Of a DNA stretch of 64,000 nucleotides, positions 1 through 10,171 are shown piece by piece. Under the pieces are notes generated by a model. It ran no database searches, was not told the DNA's origin, and saw only the letters and a list, made by a program, of their open reading frames with translations. Origin of the DNA: an uncultured Olsenella sp. (GTDB lineage Bacteria; Actinomycetota; Coriobacteriia; Coriobacteriales; Atopobiaceae). Within the stretch, counting starts at the first letter, position 1, and each line of letters begins with the position of its first letter. The position numbers and the translations under genes are program-made. The DNA lies in the NCBI GenBank assembly GCA_900548775.1, contig URLM01000003.1:1-64000 (forward strand), given 5' to 3'.

Positions 1-373
1 CCTCAGCCACGACGTTGCCCGTCTCGCCATACGCCCGCTGAAGCTCGACCATGGCCTCGCGAACCTCGGGGATCGCGGAGACCGCGGAGACGTTGCGGTC
101 GACCTCGGGCGTGCGGATCTCCTTCGTGACGTCGCGCCCGTTCGCCGCGACGGTCTGGCCCTCGGGCGAGGAGCCAAACTCGATGGAGATGGCTCGCGCC
201 ACCTTGGTCACCGCCGGGCCATCGGTGGGGTCGATGCCCTGCCGCAGGCACTCGGCGGTAACGGAGCGGTACATGGCGCCGGTGTCGAGGTACGTGAGAT
301 GGCACCTCTCGGCAATCGCGTGCGCGACGGTAGACTTGCCGGACCCCGCGGGCCCGTCGATGGCAACGATCAT
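1..373 (-). CDS. cmk: Cytidylate kinase (partial, C-terminus beyond window)
   Basis: Phosphorylates CMP and dCMP with ATP in pyrimidine salvage, in the cytoplasm. 124 N-terminal codons are visible. They open with MIVAIDGPAGSGKSTVA, the P-loop of the Cmk family, followed by YLDTGAMYR, typical of the CMP-binding region. The rest lies beyond position 1. The ATG at 373 overlaps the stop of the upstream histidine phosphatase gene by 4 bp (ATGA) and has GGAAGGA just upstream as ribosome binding site. It is the last visible gene of the rluB-containing operon; linkage of rluB and cmk is common in Gram-positive genomes. Identity is secure from the motifs; the length cannot be judged. Confidence 0.93.
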   Translation of the reverse strand, partial: MIVAIDGPAGSGKSTVAHAIAERCHLTYLDTGAMYRSVTAECLRQGIDPTDGPAVTKVARAISIEFGSSPEGQTVAANGRDVTKEIRTPEVDRNVSAVSAIPEVREAMVELQRAYGETGNVVAE

Positions 374-1044
374 GCGTCCTTCCTTTCCTTGACGCCCCAG
401 ATGTCCCTGAGGTCGTATGGGTTCACCTTGGTCGAGCGCTCGATGACCTCCTCTGGCGTGAGGTTGAACCCGCCGAGGTAGAAGCTCCTGCCGTTGCAGG
501 TGTAGAACGCCGAGCACACGTTGGCAAGGTGCACGTTCCAGAACCGGTCATACGGTACATCGTACATGGCCGCGATGAGGATGCGAGAGAAGCCGCCATG
601 GGTGACGAGGGCGGTTCTCCCGGCAAGCGGAACAAGCTCGTCCATGAGGCGCCTGGCGCGGGTGGTTGCGTGCTCGAAAGACTCGGCGCCTGGGGCGGGA
701 AGCGAATGCCCGTCCTCGTCGAGTGGCCAGGGGAACTGCGTGCGCCCGGAGTTGCTCACCTCGAAGCGGGTGCCCTCGAGCTCGCCGAAGTCGAGCTCGA
801 CGAGGTCATCGTCCACGCGCACGGGAACGCCGAGGCGATCCCCCGCCTCCTCCGCAAGGTTGCGGCAGCGGGAGAGCGGCGAGCACCAGATACGCTGGGG
901 CGCAAAGGCCACAAGCGCATCCACGCCACGCTCGCGCTGCTCAAGGCCTCGCGGCGTGAGGGGGACGTCCCTTCTCCCCGAGAAGAAGTGCTCCGTGTTT
1001 GCCGGGGTCTCAGGATGCCTCATGACAAGGATCCGCTGCTTCAT
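370..1044 (-). CDS. Histidine phosphatase family protein (phosphoglycerate mutase-like)
   Basis: A 224-residue cytoplasmic protein of the histidine phosphatase superfamily. The catalytic motif RHPET lies at residues 9-13, a variant of the family RHG(E/Q)T, with H10 as the expected phospho-acceptor. FSGRRDVPLTPRG and a later LVTHGGFSR supply the second histidine region. The substrate cannot be read from sequence; members include sugar phosphatases, cobalamin phosphatases and mutases. The ATG at 1044 is chosen; a TTG at 1056 would add four residues. It starts just after the rluB stop and overlaps cmk by 4 bp, so it is co-transcribed. No metabolic partner lies next to it. Confidence 0.8.
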   Translation of the reverse strand: MKQRILVMRHPETPANTEHFFSGRRDVPLTPRGLEQRERGVDALVAFAPQRIWCSPLSRCRNLAEEAGDRLGVPVRVDDDLVELDFGELEGTRFEVSNSGRTQFPWPLDEDGHSLPAPGAESFEHATTRARRLMDELVPLAGRTALVTHGGFSRILIAAMYDVPYDRFWNVHLANVCSAFYTCNGRSFYLGGFNLTPEEVIERSTKVNPYDLRDIWGVKERKDA

Positions 1045-1058
1045 GCCAAAGTCCAAGG

Positions 1059-1892
1059 CTATTCGTCCTCCCCAGCGCCAACGTGGCTGGCGCAGATATC
1101 CTCAATGGCTGCGACCTCCTGTGGCGCAAGCTCTCGCCACGCACCCTCTTCGAGCCCAGTGAGCTCGAGCGGTCCGAACGCGTCCCGGTGCAGGCGCAAG
1201 ACCTTGTGCCCAACGGCCTGCATCATCTTCTTGACCTGGTGCTTCCTGCCCTCGTGGATAGTGAGCCCCACGACCGCGTTAAGCTCTCCCCCTCCCGTGC
1301 GCCCCGTCCCGCGAGGCGCGACAACGGAGAAGAGCGGGTCCGCCTTGGCCAGGAGCTCGGCTCCCGCAGGCGAGGCGGGCCCATCCTCGAGCATGACGCC
1401 GCGACGGAGGCGCTCGAGGTCGTGCCTCGAGGGCGTCCCCGAGACCAAGGCGACGTAGTGCTTCTCGACATGGCGAGAGGGGTGGAGCAAGGCCTGGCCA
1501 ACGTCACCGTTCGTGGTGAAGAGGAGAAGGCCCGTCGTGTCCATGTCGAGGCGGCCTACGGGAAAGAGGCCCGGGAAGCGCTCGGTGGGGACAAGCTCGG
1601 CCACGGTGTGCCTGCCTTGAGGGTCGCTCATCGTGGTGACGTAGCCCGCGGGCTTGTAGAGCATGAGGTAGCGGGGATGCTCGAGGATGTGGCACTCGAT
1701 GCCGTCTACGCTCACCACGTCTGCCACGGGGTCGACCTTGCTGCCAAGCTCGGTCACGACCTCGCCGTTCACGCGCACGCGCCCGGCGGTCATGAGCCTC
1801 TCGGCACCACGCCGGCTCGCCACCCCCGCACGGGCGAGGAATCGCTGCAGGCGCATGGGGTAGAGCCCGTCCTCACGTACGGGATCACTCAT
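1059..1892 (-). CDS. rluB: Ribosomal large-subunit pseudouridine synthase B family
   Basis: Converts a uridine of 23S rRNA to pseudouridine (RluB/RsuA family). An S4 RNA-binding domain occupies about residues 13-60 (MRLQRFLARAGVASRR, then VRVNGEVV). The catalytic domain carries GRLDMDTTGLLL with D116 as the catalytic aspartate. At 277 residues it matches Gram-positive RluB lengths. The reading frame stays open further upstream, but the ATG at 1892 overlaps the scpB stop by 8 bp and gives the expected N-terminus. The scpA-scpB-rluB order is a conserved cluster in Gram-positive bacteria. Assignment to RluB rather than RluE/RsuA rests on context and family resemblance. Confidence 0.9.
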   Translation of the reverse strand: MSDPVREDGLYPMRLQRFLARAGVASRRGAERLMTAGRVRVNGEVVTELGSKVDPVADVVSVDGIECHILEHPRYLMLYKPAGYVTTMSDPQGRHTVAELVPTERFPGLFPVGRLDMDTTGLLLFTTNGDVGQALLHPSRHVEKHYVALVSGTPSRHDLERLRRGVMLEDGPASPAGAELLAKADPLFSVVAPRGTGRTGGGELNAVVGLTIHEGRKHQVKKMMQAVGHKVLRLHRDAFGPLELTGLEEGAWRELAPQEVAAIEDICASHVGAGEDE

Positions 1893-2613
1893 AGTCCGTA
1901 TCACCGTCCGCGGGCCCCTCGGAAGTCGCTTCCTCGGCGAGGGCCTCGTCGTCCTCGGCACTGTCGCCATCGCCCAGGAGGTCGCGCTCGTCATCGATGT
2001 CGTCGGAGGCCTCCTCGAGGGTGGACTCCAGGGACCTGCCGGAGAGGCGTTCGCGAATGAACCGCTTGGACTGCTCGTCGGGCGCGAAGTCCTCGAGAGG
2101 GGGCAGGTCTCGGATGCTTCTCAGGCCAAAGCGCTCGAGGAAGGCCCGCGTGGTGCCAAAGAGGACGGCCTGTCCTCGCTCGGCATCGTGGCCCACTTCG
2201 CGGACGAGGCCCTTCTCGCGAAGGGACGCGATGACGCCATCCGAGTTCACGCCGCGTACGGCGCGCACGCCCTCGCGCGAGACAGGCTGGTGGTAGGCAA
2301 TGACGGCAAGGGTCTCGAGCGCCGCCTGGGAGAGGCGTCGCTGGTCCCAGGAGAGGACATAGGCGGCGACCTGGTCATGGAACGCGGGGTGCGTGAAGAG
2401 TCGCCATCCGCCGGCGACCTCGCGCAGCTGGAAGCCGCGGTTGGCGTCGGCATACTCGGCCGAGAGCTCCGCAAGGGCCGAGGCGACGTCTCCCGGCGCG
2501 GCCCCCGTCACCTTTGCGAGGTCGGTCGCCGAGACGGAGTCGTCCGAGACGAGAAGCAGCGCCTCCAGAAGCCCCTTGAGCGAGCCGTCCTCAAGCCTTT
2601 CGAGACCTGCCAT
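1885..2613 (-). CDS. scpB: Segregation and condensation protein B
   Basis: Kleisin-associated subunit of the bacterial SMC-ScpAB condensin, which compacts and segregates the chromosome. 242 residues; a winged-helix ScpB fold is indicated by LLEALLLVSDDSVSATDLA near the N-terminus and VIAYHQPVSREGVRAVRGV in the second half, the most conserved ScpB segment. The C-terminal 50 residues are acidic (runs of D/E), a common disordered tail. The ATG at 2613 forms a TGATG junction with the scpA stop; a GTG three bases earlier is possible. It overlaps rluB by 8 bp, implying translational coupling. Confidence 0.95.
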   Translation of the reverse strand: MAGLERLEDGSLKGLLEALLLVSDDSVSATDLAKVTGAAPGDVASALAELSAEYADANRGFQLREVAGGWRLFTHPAFHDQVAAYVLSWDQRRLSQAALETLAVIAYHQPVSREGVRAVRGVNSDGVIASLREKGLVREVGHDAERGQAVLFGTTRAFLERFGLRSIRDLPPLEDFAPDEQSKRFIRERLSGRSLESTLEEASDDIDDERDLLGDGDSAEDDEALAEEATSEGPADGDTDYE

Positions 2614-3533
2614 CACGCGTCCTCCCCCGTATCGTCTTCCTGGGCGCCCTTGTCCTCGTATTCTCCCACGATGTCGCCGAAGCCAAGCTCGACGAGGTCC
2701 TGCTCGCCCACGCCCTGCTCGTCTAGCTCGTAGAGAACCGAGTCGTCCATCTCGTAGGGAGTCGCCCCCTCCACGTGCTCCAGCTCGATCTCGCCGAAAT
2801 TGCGCTCCTGTCGCATGCGCAGCTTGTCCCTATGGTAGAGGTCGAGGACCGCGAGGAAGTTGGCGACGACGACCTCGGGCGAGCTTGAGCCGTCAAGCAG
2901 CTCGGAGAACGTGAGGTGCCCGCGCGAGCGCGCCAGGCGGTCGACAGACGCCACCGTGAGCGCAATGGGAAGGCGCTTTGGAGCGATATGCTCGGACTCA
3001 AGCAGGAAGGTCTCGCGGTGCGCATCGATGTCCGCGCAGATGACGGCAAGGCTTCGCAGCGTGATGCCCTCGAGGTAGTCCGGCATGAGGCCCAGGAACT
3101 CCGGGTCCGGCCCCACGGTGCGCGGCACCATGCGAGACTCTGCCTCCATGCGGCTGCCCAGCGCCGCCCCGGCATTTCGGAACTGCTTGTAGGTGATGAG
3201 GCGGGCAATGAGCACCTCGCGCGCCTCGTCAGGCGAGAGACCGGCAAGGTCGTCCTCCTCGTCCAGCTCGTCTGAGACCGTTGCGCCTGCACGCATCGTC
3301 CCACCCTCGGGGACCAGTGCGGCCGCCTTCATGTCGAGGAGCGTCGAGGCAACGAGGACGAAGTCGCTCGCCACGTCCAGGTCGAGGTCGCTCATGCGCT
3401 CGACCTCGACCAGGTACTGGTCTGCCACCTCGGCCACCGAGATTGACCCGATCGCCACCTTCTGCCTGCTCACGAGCTGCAGGAGCAGGTCGAAGGGTCC
3501 CGTGTACGCATCTGTTCGCACGCGCCAAGACAT
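2613..3533 (-). CDS. scpA: Segregation and condensation protein A
   Basis: Kleisin subunit of SMC-ScpAB. 306 residues; the N-terminus (YTGPFDLLLQLVSRQKV followed by ISVAEVADQYL) is the characteristic ScpA opening that contacts the SMC neck. The C-terminal winged helix, which would contact the SMC cap, includes the segment around TFSELLDGSSSPEVVVANFLA. The tail is acidic (QEDDTGEDA). It is preceded by the M50 protease gene with a 6-bp gap and joined to scpB by a TGATG overlap. It is somewhat longer than the usual 240-270 residues; the extra length is mainly an internal DELDEEDDLAG insert and the acidic tail. Confidence 0.95.
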   Translation of the reverse strand: MSWRVRTDAYTGPFDLLLQLVSRQKVAIGSISVAEVADQYLVEVERMSDLDLDVASDFVLVASTLLDMKAAALVPEGGTMRAGATVSDELDEEDDLAGLSPDEAREVLIARLITYKQFRNAGAALGSRMEAESRMVPRTVGPDPEFLGLMPDYLEGITLRSLAVICADIDAHRETFLLESEHIAPKRLPIALTVASVDRLARSRGHLTFSELLDGSSSPEVVVANFLAVLDLYHRDKLRMRQERNFGEIELEHVEGATPYEMDDSVLYELDEQGVGEQDLVELGFGDIVGEYEDKGAQEDDTGEDA

Positions 3534-3539
3534 GAGTCT

Positions 3540-4247
3540 CTATGCCCCCATGAGAAGGTCGTAGAGGGACCCGGCCGTTGCATCGAGGACCCATCCCAGC
3601 GGATCTACGCCAAACGCATACGGGATGAGGTAGAGAGCCACGAGGAGGATGGGCATCGCGTACTGCTGAACCTGGTAGTAGGCCCTTCTCGAGCGCTCGC
3701 TCCTAAAGAGCGGCGAGACGACCTTCGAGCCGTCGAGCGGTGGCAGCGGAATGAGGTTGAAGCACATGAGCATGAGGTTCACGTAGACGTAGGTCGAGAG
3801 GACCATGAGAGTCCAATACGCCACCTCGTGCCAGGGGTCGACGGCAAGCGACCCAGACTCGAGACCCGACGAGAAGCCCCAGTAGGCAAGGCGCCACACC
3901 GCCGCACCGGCAAGGGCCTGCAGCAGGTTGCACACGGGGCCGGCAAGCGCCACGAGGGCCTCGTCCCGGTTTCTCGTCCTGGGGTCGAAGTTCATGGGGT
4001 TGTAGGGCACCGGCTTCGCGTAGGCAAAGATGGGGCCGCCAAACGCGCGCATGATGAGGGGCAGTACTACCGAGCCAAAGGGGTCGATGTGCGCAGCAGG
4101 GTTGAGCGTGAGCCTCCCGGCACGCTTGGCCGTGGGGTCTCCAAGGCGATTGGCCATCCACCCGTGGGCAACCTCGTGCGGAATGGCAGAGAGCATGACA
4201 AGCCCCACCGAGAGGAGAATCGAGATGATGCGCGAGGTCGAGAGCAC
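3540..4247 (-). CDS. Site-2 protease family membrane metalloprotease (M50)
   Basis: Polytopic membrane zinc protease of the site-2 protease family. HEVAH at residues 24-28 is the HExxH zinc motif inside the first transmembrane segment, and NLIPLPPLDGS near residue 170 supplies the third zinc ligand region (xxPxxDG). 235 residues, about five hydrophobic segments and no PDZ domain, as in the compact YwhC/SpoIVFB-like subgroup. The start is GTG at 4247 with GGGGG five bases upstream. Genes of this subgroup often precede scpA in Firmicutes and Actinobacteria. Its substrate is unknown. It is distinct from the RseP-type protease at 15677-17056. Confidence 0.87.
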   Translation of the reverse strand: MLSTSRIISILLSVGLVMLSAIPHEVAHGWMANRLGDPTAKRAGRLTLNPAAHIDPFGSVVLPLIMRAFGGPIFAYAKPVPYNPMNFDPRTRNRDEALVALAGPVCNLLQALAGAAVWRLAYWGFSSGLESGSLAVDPWHEVAYWTLMVLSTYVYVNLMLMCFNLIPLPPLDGSKVVSPLFRSERSRRAYYQVQQYAMPILLVALYLIPYAFGVDPLGWVLDATAGSLYDLLMGA

Positions 4248-4264
4248 GTCAGCCCCCTTCTGGC

Positions 4265-4556
4265 CTAGATGCGGTCCGCTGCCCTTGCGAGCAGCCAGTC
4301 TATGACAAAGAATGCCACAGCGACAAGAGCGAAGTCTCCCCGGAAGGCACCGCCCATGGGCGTCCGAAAGACGAGGACCCCAAGGATCTGGGCGGGCACG
4401 AGGCCGCCGGCAAGGTTGTTCGCACCGAGAAGGGCGGCATGAAGCACGCCTATGTCGAGCATGTCCGCCACCACAAGAGCGCAGAGGACGACGGCCAAGG
4501 TGCGCAGTACAACGGCGACAGCGCCGAGAGCCGCACGCGCCGTCGATCGCGTAATG

Positions 4557-4564
<8 letters not shown>
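4265..4564 (-). CDS. Small hydrophobic membrane protein, function unknown
   Basis: 99 residues with two to three predicted membrane segments (about residues 14-38, 46-66 and 78-92), ending in a basic LLARAADRI tail. No recognised domain. The gene is supported by an 8-bp overlap with the ABC-F stop (the ATG at 4564 is embedded in ATGCGTAG) and by its position inside a tightly packed operon, 17 bp before the M50 protease. N-terminal basic residues ([11 protein letters not shown]) suggest the N-terminus is inside. No function should be inferred beyond an integral membrane protein. Confidence 0.6.
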
Positions 4565-6560
<1,996 letters not shown>

Positions 6561-6624
6561 GTGAACCCCTCGGGATGTCAAATTTGCCAAGGGGCGAGTA
6601 TACGGTACGCTCGTGCAGAAGAGG

Positions 6625-6654
6625 TGTGCCCGCGGGATTCATTTGCCGGGCACA
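6625..6654. repeat. Inverted repeat (8-bp arms) downstream of the ABC-F start
   Basis: TGTGCCCG at 6625-6632 is the exact reverse complement of CGGGCACA at 6647-6654, with a 14-base loop. It lies in the 125-bp spacer between the VOC gene and the ABC-F gene, next to a longer inverted repeat at 6683-6716. The two share the core GCCGGG. It could be a transcript hairpin or a protein-binding site; no T-run follows. Confidence 0.45.
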
Positions 6655-6682
6655 TCAGTCCCGTTGTGCCCAATGCAATCAC

Positions 6683-6716
6683 GTTCCCCGGCAACGGAAT
6701 CCCATTGCCGGGGAAC
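6683..6716. repeat. Perfect 12-bp inverted repeat, likely hairpin ending the VOC transcript
   Basis: GTTCCCCGGCAA at 6683-6694 pairs perfectly with TTGCCGGGGAAC at 6705-6716 around a 10-base loop. It begins 12 bases past the VOC stop on the minus strand, so it could end that transcript. The minus strand has no U-tract after the stem; the A-run on the plus strand (6717-6720) would only serve plus-strand transcription. Read as a terminator-like hairpin with uncertain efficiency, or a REP-like palindrome. Confidence 0.5.
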
Positions 6717-6727
6717 AAAATCCCGCG

Positions 6728-7102
6728 CTAGTCGTCGACGGTCAGGTGGATGGAGAAGCCCGCAATCTCGTCCTTGAAGTAGATGAGGTGGGTGGAGCCA
6801 TCCGAAAACCTGGCGCGTGACTCCTCGTTGAAGTCGAAGCCGCGCTCCTCGAACCACTTCTGGGCGGCGTCGATGTCATCCACATGGAAGCCGATGTGAC
6901 CCTTCTCGCCACGGCCGGCACCCTTCATGATCTCGATGTAGGTGTCGACAAAGTAGGAAGGCGCAAGTTCCGTTGTGCCAAGGCCCAGAAGGGTCGCCAG
7001 CTGCTTGGTGATCTTCTCGGCGTTCTCCGGCGTGCCGCCGTTGATGCCCACATGCGCCAGGCGCAGGCCAAGTGCCTTCTTGGGATCTTCCTCTGTGTTC
7101 AT
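6728..7102 (-). CDS. VOC (glyoxalase/bleomycin-resistance fold) family protein
   Basis: 124-residue protein of the vicinal oxygen chelate fold: LAHVGINGGTPENAEKITKQ at the start gives the first beta-alpha-beta unit with a metal-ligand-type histidine, KGHIGFHVDDIDAAQKWFEERG gives the second, and the C-terminus (IYFKDEIAGFSIHLTVDD) closes it. Such proteins bind divalent metals and act as glyoxalases, dioxygenases, epimerases or binding proteins; the reaction here cannot be told. The ATG at 7102 has GGAGGGG eight bases upstream. Monocistronic, with a -10-like TATACT about 75 bases upstream and a hairpin after the stop. Confidence 0.75.
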   Translation of the reverse strand: MNTEEDPKKALGLRLAHVGINGGTPENAEKITKQLATLLGLGTTELAPSYFVDTYIEIMKGAGRGEKGHIGFHVDDIDAAQKWFEERGFDFNEESRARFSDGSTHLIYFKDEIAGFSIHLTVDD

Positions 7103-7174
7103 GGAGCCAGCCCCTCCCCGTTGATAGCGAACAATGCCGCATGCCGCACCTGATGTCTCACGCCATGCGCCACA

Positions 7175-7180
7175 AGTATA
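7175..7180 (-). promoter_or_regulatory. Possible -10 element of the VOC gene promoter
   Basis: On the minus strand TATACT occurs at 7180-7175, about 72 bases before the VOC start codon. No convincing -35 hexamer is found 16-18 bases upstream, so this is only a candidate. Confidence 0.3.
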
Positions 7181-7254
7181 TGGGACTTTTGGCGCGCCTC
7201 ACGAGCAGAGCAATGCTGCAGCACATCACCGTCAAGGCGAAAAGGCAGGACGAG

Positions 7255-7284
7255 AAAAAAGACGACACCCATTCGGATGCCGTC
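7255..7284 (-). terminator. Intrinsic terminator after tRNA-Val
   Basis: On the minus strand GACGGCATCC (7284-7275), a GAAT loop and GGGTGTCGTC (7270-7261) form a 10-bp stem with two G-U pairs, followed directly by six T (7260-7255). It lies 12 bases past the 3' end of tRNA-Val, a classical Rho-independent terminator. Confidence 0.88.
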
Positions 7285-7296
7285 TCTCGAAATCTA

Positions 7297-7371
7297 TGGT
7301 GGGCGATGCTGGATTCGAACCAGCGACCCCATCCGTGTGAAGGATGTGCTCTACCCCTGAGCCAATCGCCC
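7297..7371 (-). tRNA. tRNA-Val (anticodon CAC)
   Basis: 75 nt on the minus strand with encoded CCA (7299-7297). Acceptor arm GGGCGAT pairs with ATCGCCC, the T-arm holds GGTTCGAATCC, and the anticodon stem CATCC/GGATG closes the loop TTCACAC, giving anticodon CAC, which reads GUG valine codons. A promoter-like pair lies just upstream and a strong terminator follows, so it is a single-gene transcription unit. Confidence 0.93.
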
Positions 7372-7383
7372 GTGCGGCTTGCT

Positions 7384-7411
7384 ATGTTACCAAAAGATTC
7401 AGGCAACGCAA
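7384..7411 (-). promoter_or_regulatory. Promoter of tRNA-Val
   Basis: On the minus strand TTGCGT (7411-7406) and TAACAT (7389-7384) are spaced 16 bp apart, placing the transcription start about 5-8 bases before the tRNA 5' end. Hexamers match the sigma-70 consensus moderately. Confidence 0.5.
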
Positions 7412-7421
7412 CCGAGAATTC

Positions 7422-9428
7422 CTACCTTCCCGTAATTGCCTTGCGTAGCATAAGGACGTACGCGTCCGCTCCCTCGGGACGCAGGTGCGTGCCGTCATCC
7501 CAGAAGTACTCGTCATGGCCGGCGCTCTCGGCATACCAGTCGATGACCTCGCAGTTTGGATAGCTGGCGGCGACCTTCTTGAATAGCTCGTTGTTCAGGT
7601 CCTGAAGGGCAAGCGGGACGCGCGCCGTCACCAGGTACACCTTCTTGCCTGGATCCACCGCATCGACGAGGGCCTTGACCTGGTCCTCGGTGGCAACGCC
7701 ATTGTCACCGAGCGACCACACTACGATGTCGCCGTCGTGGCCGGCAGCAACGTCCTGCGCGTACACGTCCGGCCCGTCATAGATCTGTCGCCCCACGACC
7801 GCGTCGATGTAGCCCTTGGGGAAGATGGTCTGGAACTGGTTGACCGCGCCCGCAGGCACAGAGTCGCCGACGAGGATGACCTTGGCATCGGTTGCGCCAG
7901 TCTGTGCGTCAACGTCGTAGTCCACGTTGTTGATTGATGAGAAGGCCCCGTCGAACGCGGTTCCGGCAAAGTACGTTCCGGAATCGTCGTAGCTGTCTAG
8001 GCTGGCCGCCTGCTGCGTGAGCGCCGACTCTTGGCCTGTCGCCGCTGCCTGGGGCGTGTTTGCCGTCTCTGAATCGAGCGGCACCAGAATGAGCACGATA
8101 ACGGAGAGCACGCCAACGCCCTCCATGACCAACCGCGGAAGCGGCTGGGCCAGAACGCCCCGAGTGAACCTCGAGTGAGAGATGCCGCGCTCTGTCCTGG
8201 CGGCTCGGGCGCCAAGGTACGCCGGCACCGGCGAAAGCGGACGGGCAGGTGCCTGCTCGAGGAAGCGGTAGGAGAGTTCCGAGAGGGCAGCGATGGCGAG
8301 AAACTCGAGGACCCAACCCCACCAGGCGAGCGGCGTCGTGCGGGTGGCGGGATTGAGAATCACGAGCAGCGGATAGTGCCAGAGGTACAGGGCATACCCG
8401 CGCTTGCCTGCCTCCGCGAGGGCGGGAACGCCGAGGACGCGCCCCACCAGCGTGGGGTCGGGACGGGAGACGCACCCCACGAGAAGGGCCGTGAGGATGG
8501 CAGCGACAAGCATGCCGCCCCGGTACACGAAGTGGCTGTAGCCGTTGAACGCAAACATCATGGCCACGATACCGACAAGGGAGAGAATCGCGATGAGGTC
8601 ATATGCCAGCGCAGGCGCGCCGCGGCCACGAAGAGCTGGGATAGCCCTCTCGAGCCTCAGACCGTGGCCTCCTGTGGCAATGGCGAGAAGAGCGCCCACG
8701 AGAAGCTCCGCGGCGCGAGTGTCAAGGCCATAGTAGATTCGGGCCGTGTCTGCCGTGGGGTCGAAGAGCACGCCCATGGCAACCGTCGAGGCTATCGCAA
8801 GACCAAGGACGACGAGACATGCATTCCGACGCGAGGGAACAAGCCGCGAGAGCAGCAGAAGCACCGGGGGCCACAGGGCATAGAACTGCATGACGACGCC
8901 GAGGTACCAGAAGTGCGTAAGCGGCGAAGGGGCACCAGCCGCGGCAAAGTAGGACACCTTGCGCACGATGTAGAAGATATTCTCGGCAAAGAGCAGAGCG
9001 GGCACCGCGTCGCTTTGAACCTTGGGGAGAAGAAAGGGAGCCAAAACGGCGGAGAGAATCACCGTCGCACCGACCACAGCGAGCATGCTCGGCCACAGTC
9101 GGACGGCCCGCTTGAGAAGAAGGCGCCCATACTCGATGGAGCCCGTGCGAGCTACCTCTCGCAGGATGGAAAGGGTAAAGAGGTACCCCGTAATCACGAA
9201 GAAGACGGTGACGCCAAAGAAACCGCCGGGAAGCCAGCTGGGGTTGGCGTGATAGAGCACGATTCCGAGAATGGCAATGACCCTCAGGCCATCGAGACCG
9301 GCGACACGCCTCTTGGTGGGCCGAGGCCGAGCAGGACCAGGGCCCTTCTCAGTTCGAGCAACCCCCGAGCTTTGGCGCTTTCCGTTTATCGCACTTTCCA
9401 CGCCTACCGACTCCCGCTCCCGCACCAT
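7422..9428 (-). CDS. Membrane acyltransferase with SGNH domain (OatA-like O-acetyltransferase)
   Basis: 668 residues. An N-terminal acyltransferase-3 membrane domain (from about residue 45, GLDGLRVIAILGIVLYHAN, with the family histidine) has about ten to eleven hydrophobic segments to about residue 450. An extracytoplasmic SGNH hydrolase-like domain follows: VGDS near residue 516, WSLGDNG, and DDGTHL near 644 as the Asp/His pair. This architecture moves acetyl groups across the membrane onto an outside glycan, as in peptidoglycan O-acetylation that gives lysozyme resistance. The acceptor is not proven: cell-wall or exopolysaccharide are both possible. The start at 9428 has a weak ribosome binding site; a GTG at 9401 is an alternative. 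Confidence 0.82.
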   Translation of the reverse strand: MVRERESVGVESAINGKRQSSGVARTEKGPGPARPRPTKRRVAGLDGLRVIAILGIVLYHANPSWLPGGFFGVTVFFVITGYLFTLSILREVARTGSIEYGRLLLKRAVRLWPSMLAVVGATVILSAVLAPFLLPKVQSDAVPALLFAENIFYIVRKVSYFAAAGAPSPLTHFWYLGVVMQFYALWPPVLLLLSRLVPSRRNACLVVLGLAIASTVAMGVLFDPTADTARIYYGLDTRAAELLVGALLAIATGGHGLRLERAIPALRGRGAPALAYDLIAILSLVGIVAMMFAFNGYSHFVYRGGMLVAAILTALLVGCVSRPDPTLVGRVLGVPALAEAGKRGYALYLWHYPLLVILNPATRTTPLAWWGWVLEFLAIAALSELSYRFLEQAPARPLSPVPAYLGARAARTERGISHSRFTRGVLAQPLPRLVMEGVGVLSVIVLILVPLDSETANTPQAAATGQESALTQQAASLDSYDDSGTYFAGTAFDGAFSSINNVDYDVDAQTGATDAKVILVGDSVPAGAVNQFQTIFPKGYIDAVVGRQIYDGPDVYAQDVAAGHDGDIVVWSLGDNGVATEDQVKALVDAVDPGKKVYLVTARVPLALQDLNNELFKKVAASYPNCEVIDWYAESAGHDEYFWDDGTHLRPEGADAYVLMLRKAITGR

Positions 9429-9564
9429 TGCATTCAGACATCCCTAAGCGAACGCAATAATTCTATGGCAAAGCGGGACGGAACCTATGCTACTTTTCCG
9501 GTAGGAAATACGCGGAGAGCAAGGGAGAGAAGAAAGCGGCCGTCGATGGTCCCCGCCCAGGGCC

Positions 9565-9939
9565 CTAGACCTTCTCGACGCTCCTCTTCACGGCAAGGGT
9601 GGCAATGGTGACGAGAAGAGCAAGGACAAAGGCAACGGCACCAACCACGATCGGCAGCACTTGTCCGTTTGCGAACGCAACATCGCCAGCGCAGAGCGCG
9701 CCCGTGGCAACCGTTGCCCCCGTCGAGGGAACCATGAGCTTTGGCGCATTCGAAGGCACGTTGGCAACCCTCGCGCCACGCGCACCCACCAACAGCGCGA
9801 CCACCGAGGCGGCAATGACAAAAAGGTCGGTTATGTCTACGCCGAGCACTGTGAGCACGACGCCGGCAATCACGCAGGCGCACCCGACGATGAGCGCAAC
9901 GATCCCTGAGAGCTTGAGTCGCTTAGCCTCTGGAGACAT
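9565..9939 (-). CDS. Small integral membrane protein, function unknown
   Basis: 124 residues with four predicted membrane helices in two pairs (about residues 9-30, 33-50, 70-90 and 95-116), short basic N-terminus (SPEAKRLK) and C-terminal KRSVEKV. No family recognised. The frame remains open upstream to 10044, but the ATG at 9939 is chosen because GGGGGAG lies just before it and the preceding sequence does not look like protein. It stands alone between the acyltransferase gene and the tRNA-Met terminator. Overall plausibility rests on composition and the alternating membrane pattern. Confidence 0.5.
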   Translation of the reverse strand: MSPEAKRLKLSGIVALIVGCACVIAGVVLTVLGVDITDLFVIAASVVALLVGARGARVANVPSNAPKLMVPSTGATVATGALCAGDVAFANGQVLPIVVGAVAFVLALLVTIATLAVKRSVEKV

Positions 9940-10126
9940 GAACTCCCCCATCCAACGATGACCAGCCGCACCAAGCGGCAACACCAAAACGTGGGTTGTA
10001 TACCCAATAGGCAGCGATGGGTTTCTCGCCACAAGGTCCCGCATCGGAAAACGCTACGCCACAAAATGAAGGGTAATGTCAGCGCAGGGACTGATTTCTC
10101 CTTTTATATAGATTCCGCTGCTGTTC

Positions 10127-10163
10127 AAAAAAGCCCTCCACCAAACTATGAGGTGGAAGGCTT
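10127..10163 (-). terminator. Intrinsic terminator after tRNA-Met
   Basis: Minus strand AAGCCTTCCACC (10163-10152) pairs with GGTGGAGGGCTT (10142-10131) around a 9-base loop, followed by TTTTTT formed with 10132-10127. It lies 8 bases past the tRNA 3' end. Confidence 0.88.
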
Positions 10164-10171
10164 GAATTGCA

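Noticed and set aside
8175..9611. A 1.4-kb plus-strand open frame opposite the acyltransferase gene
   Set aside because: Very polar, low-information translation and no ribosome binding site; the minus-strand acyltransferase has clear motifs.
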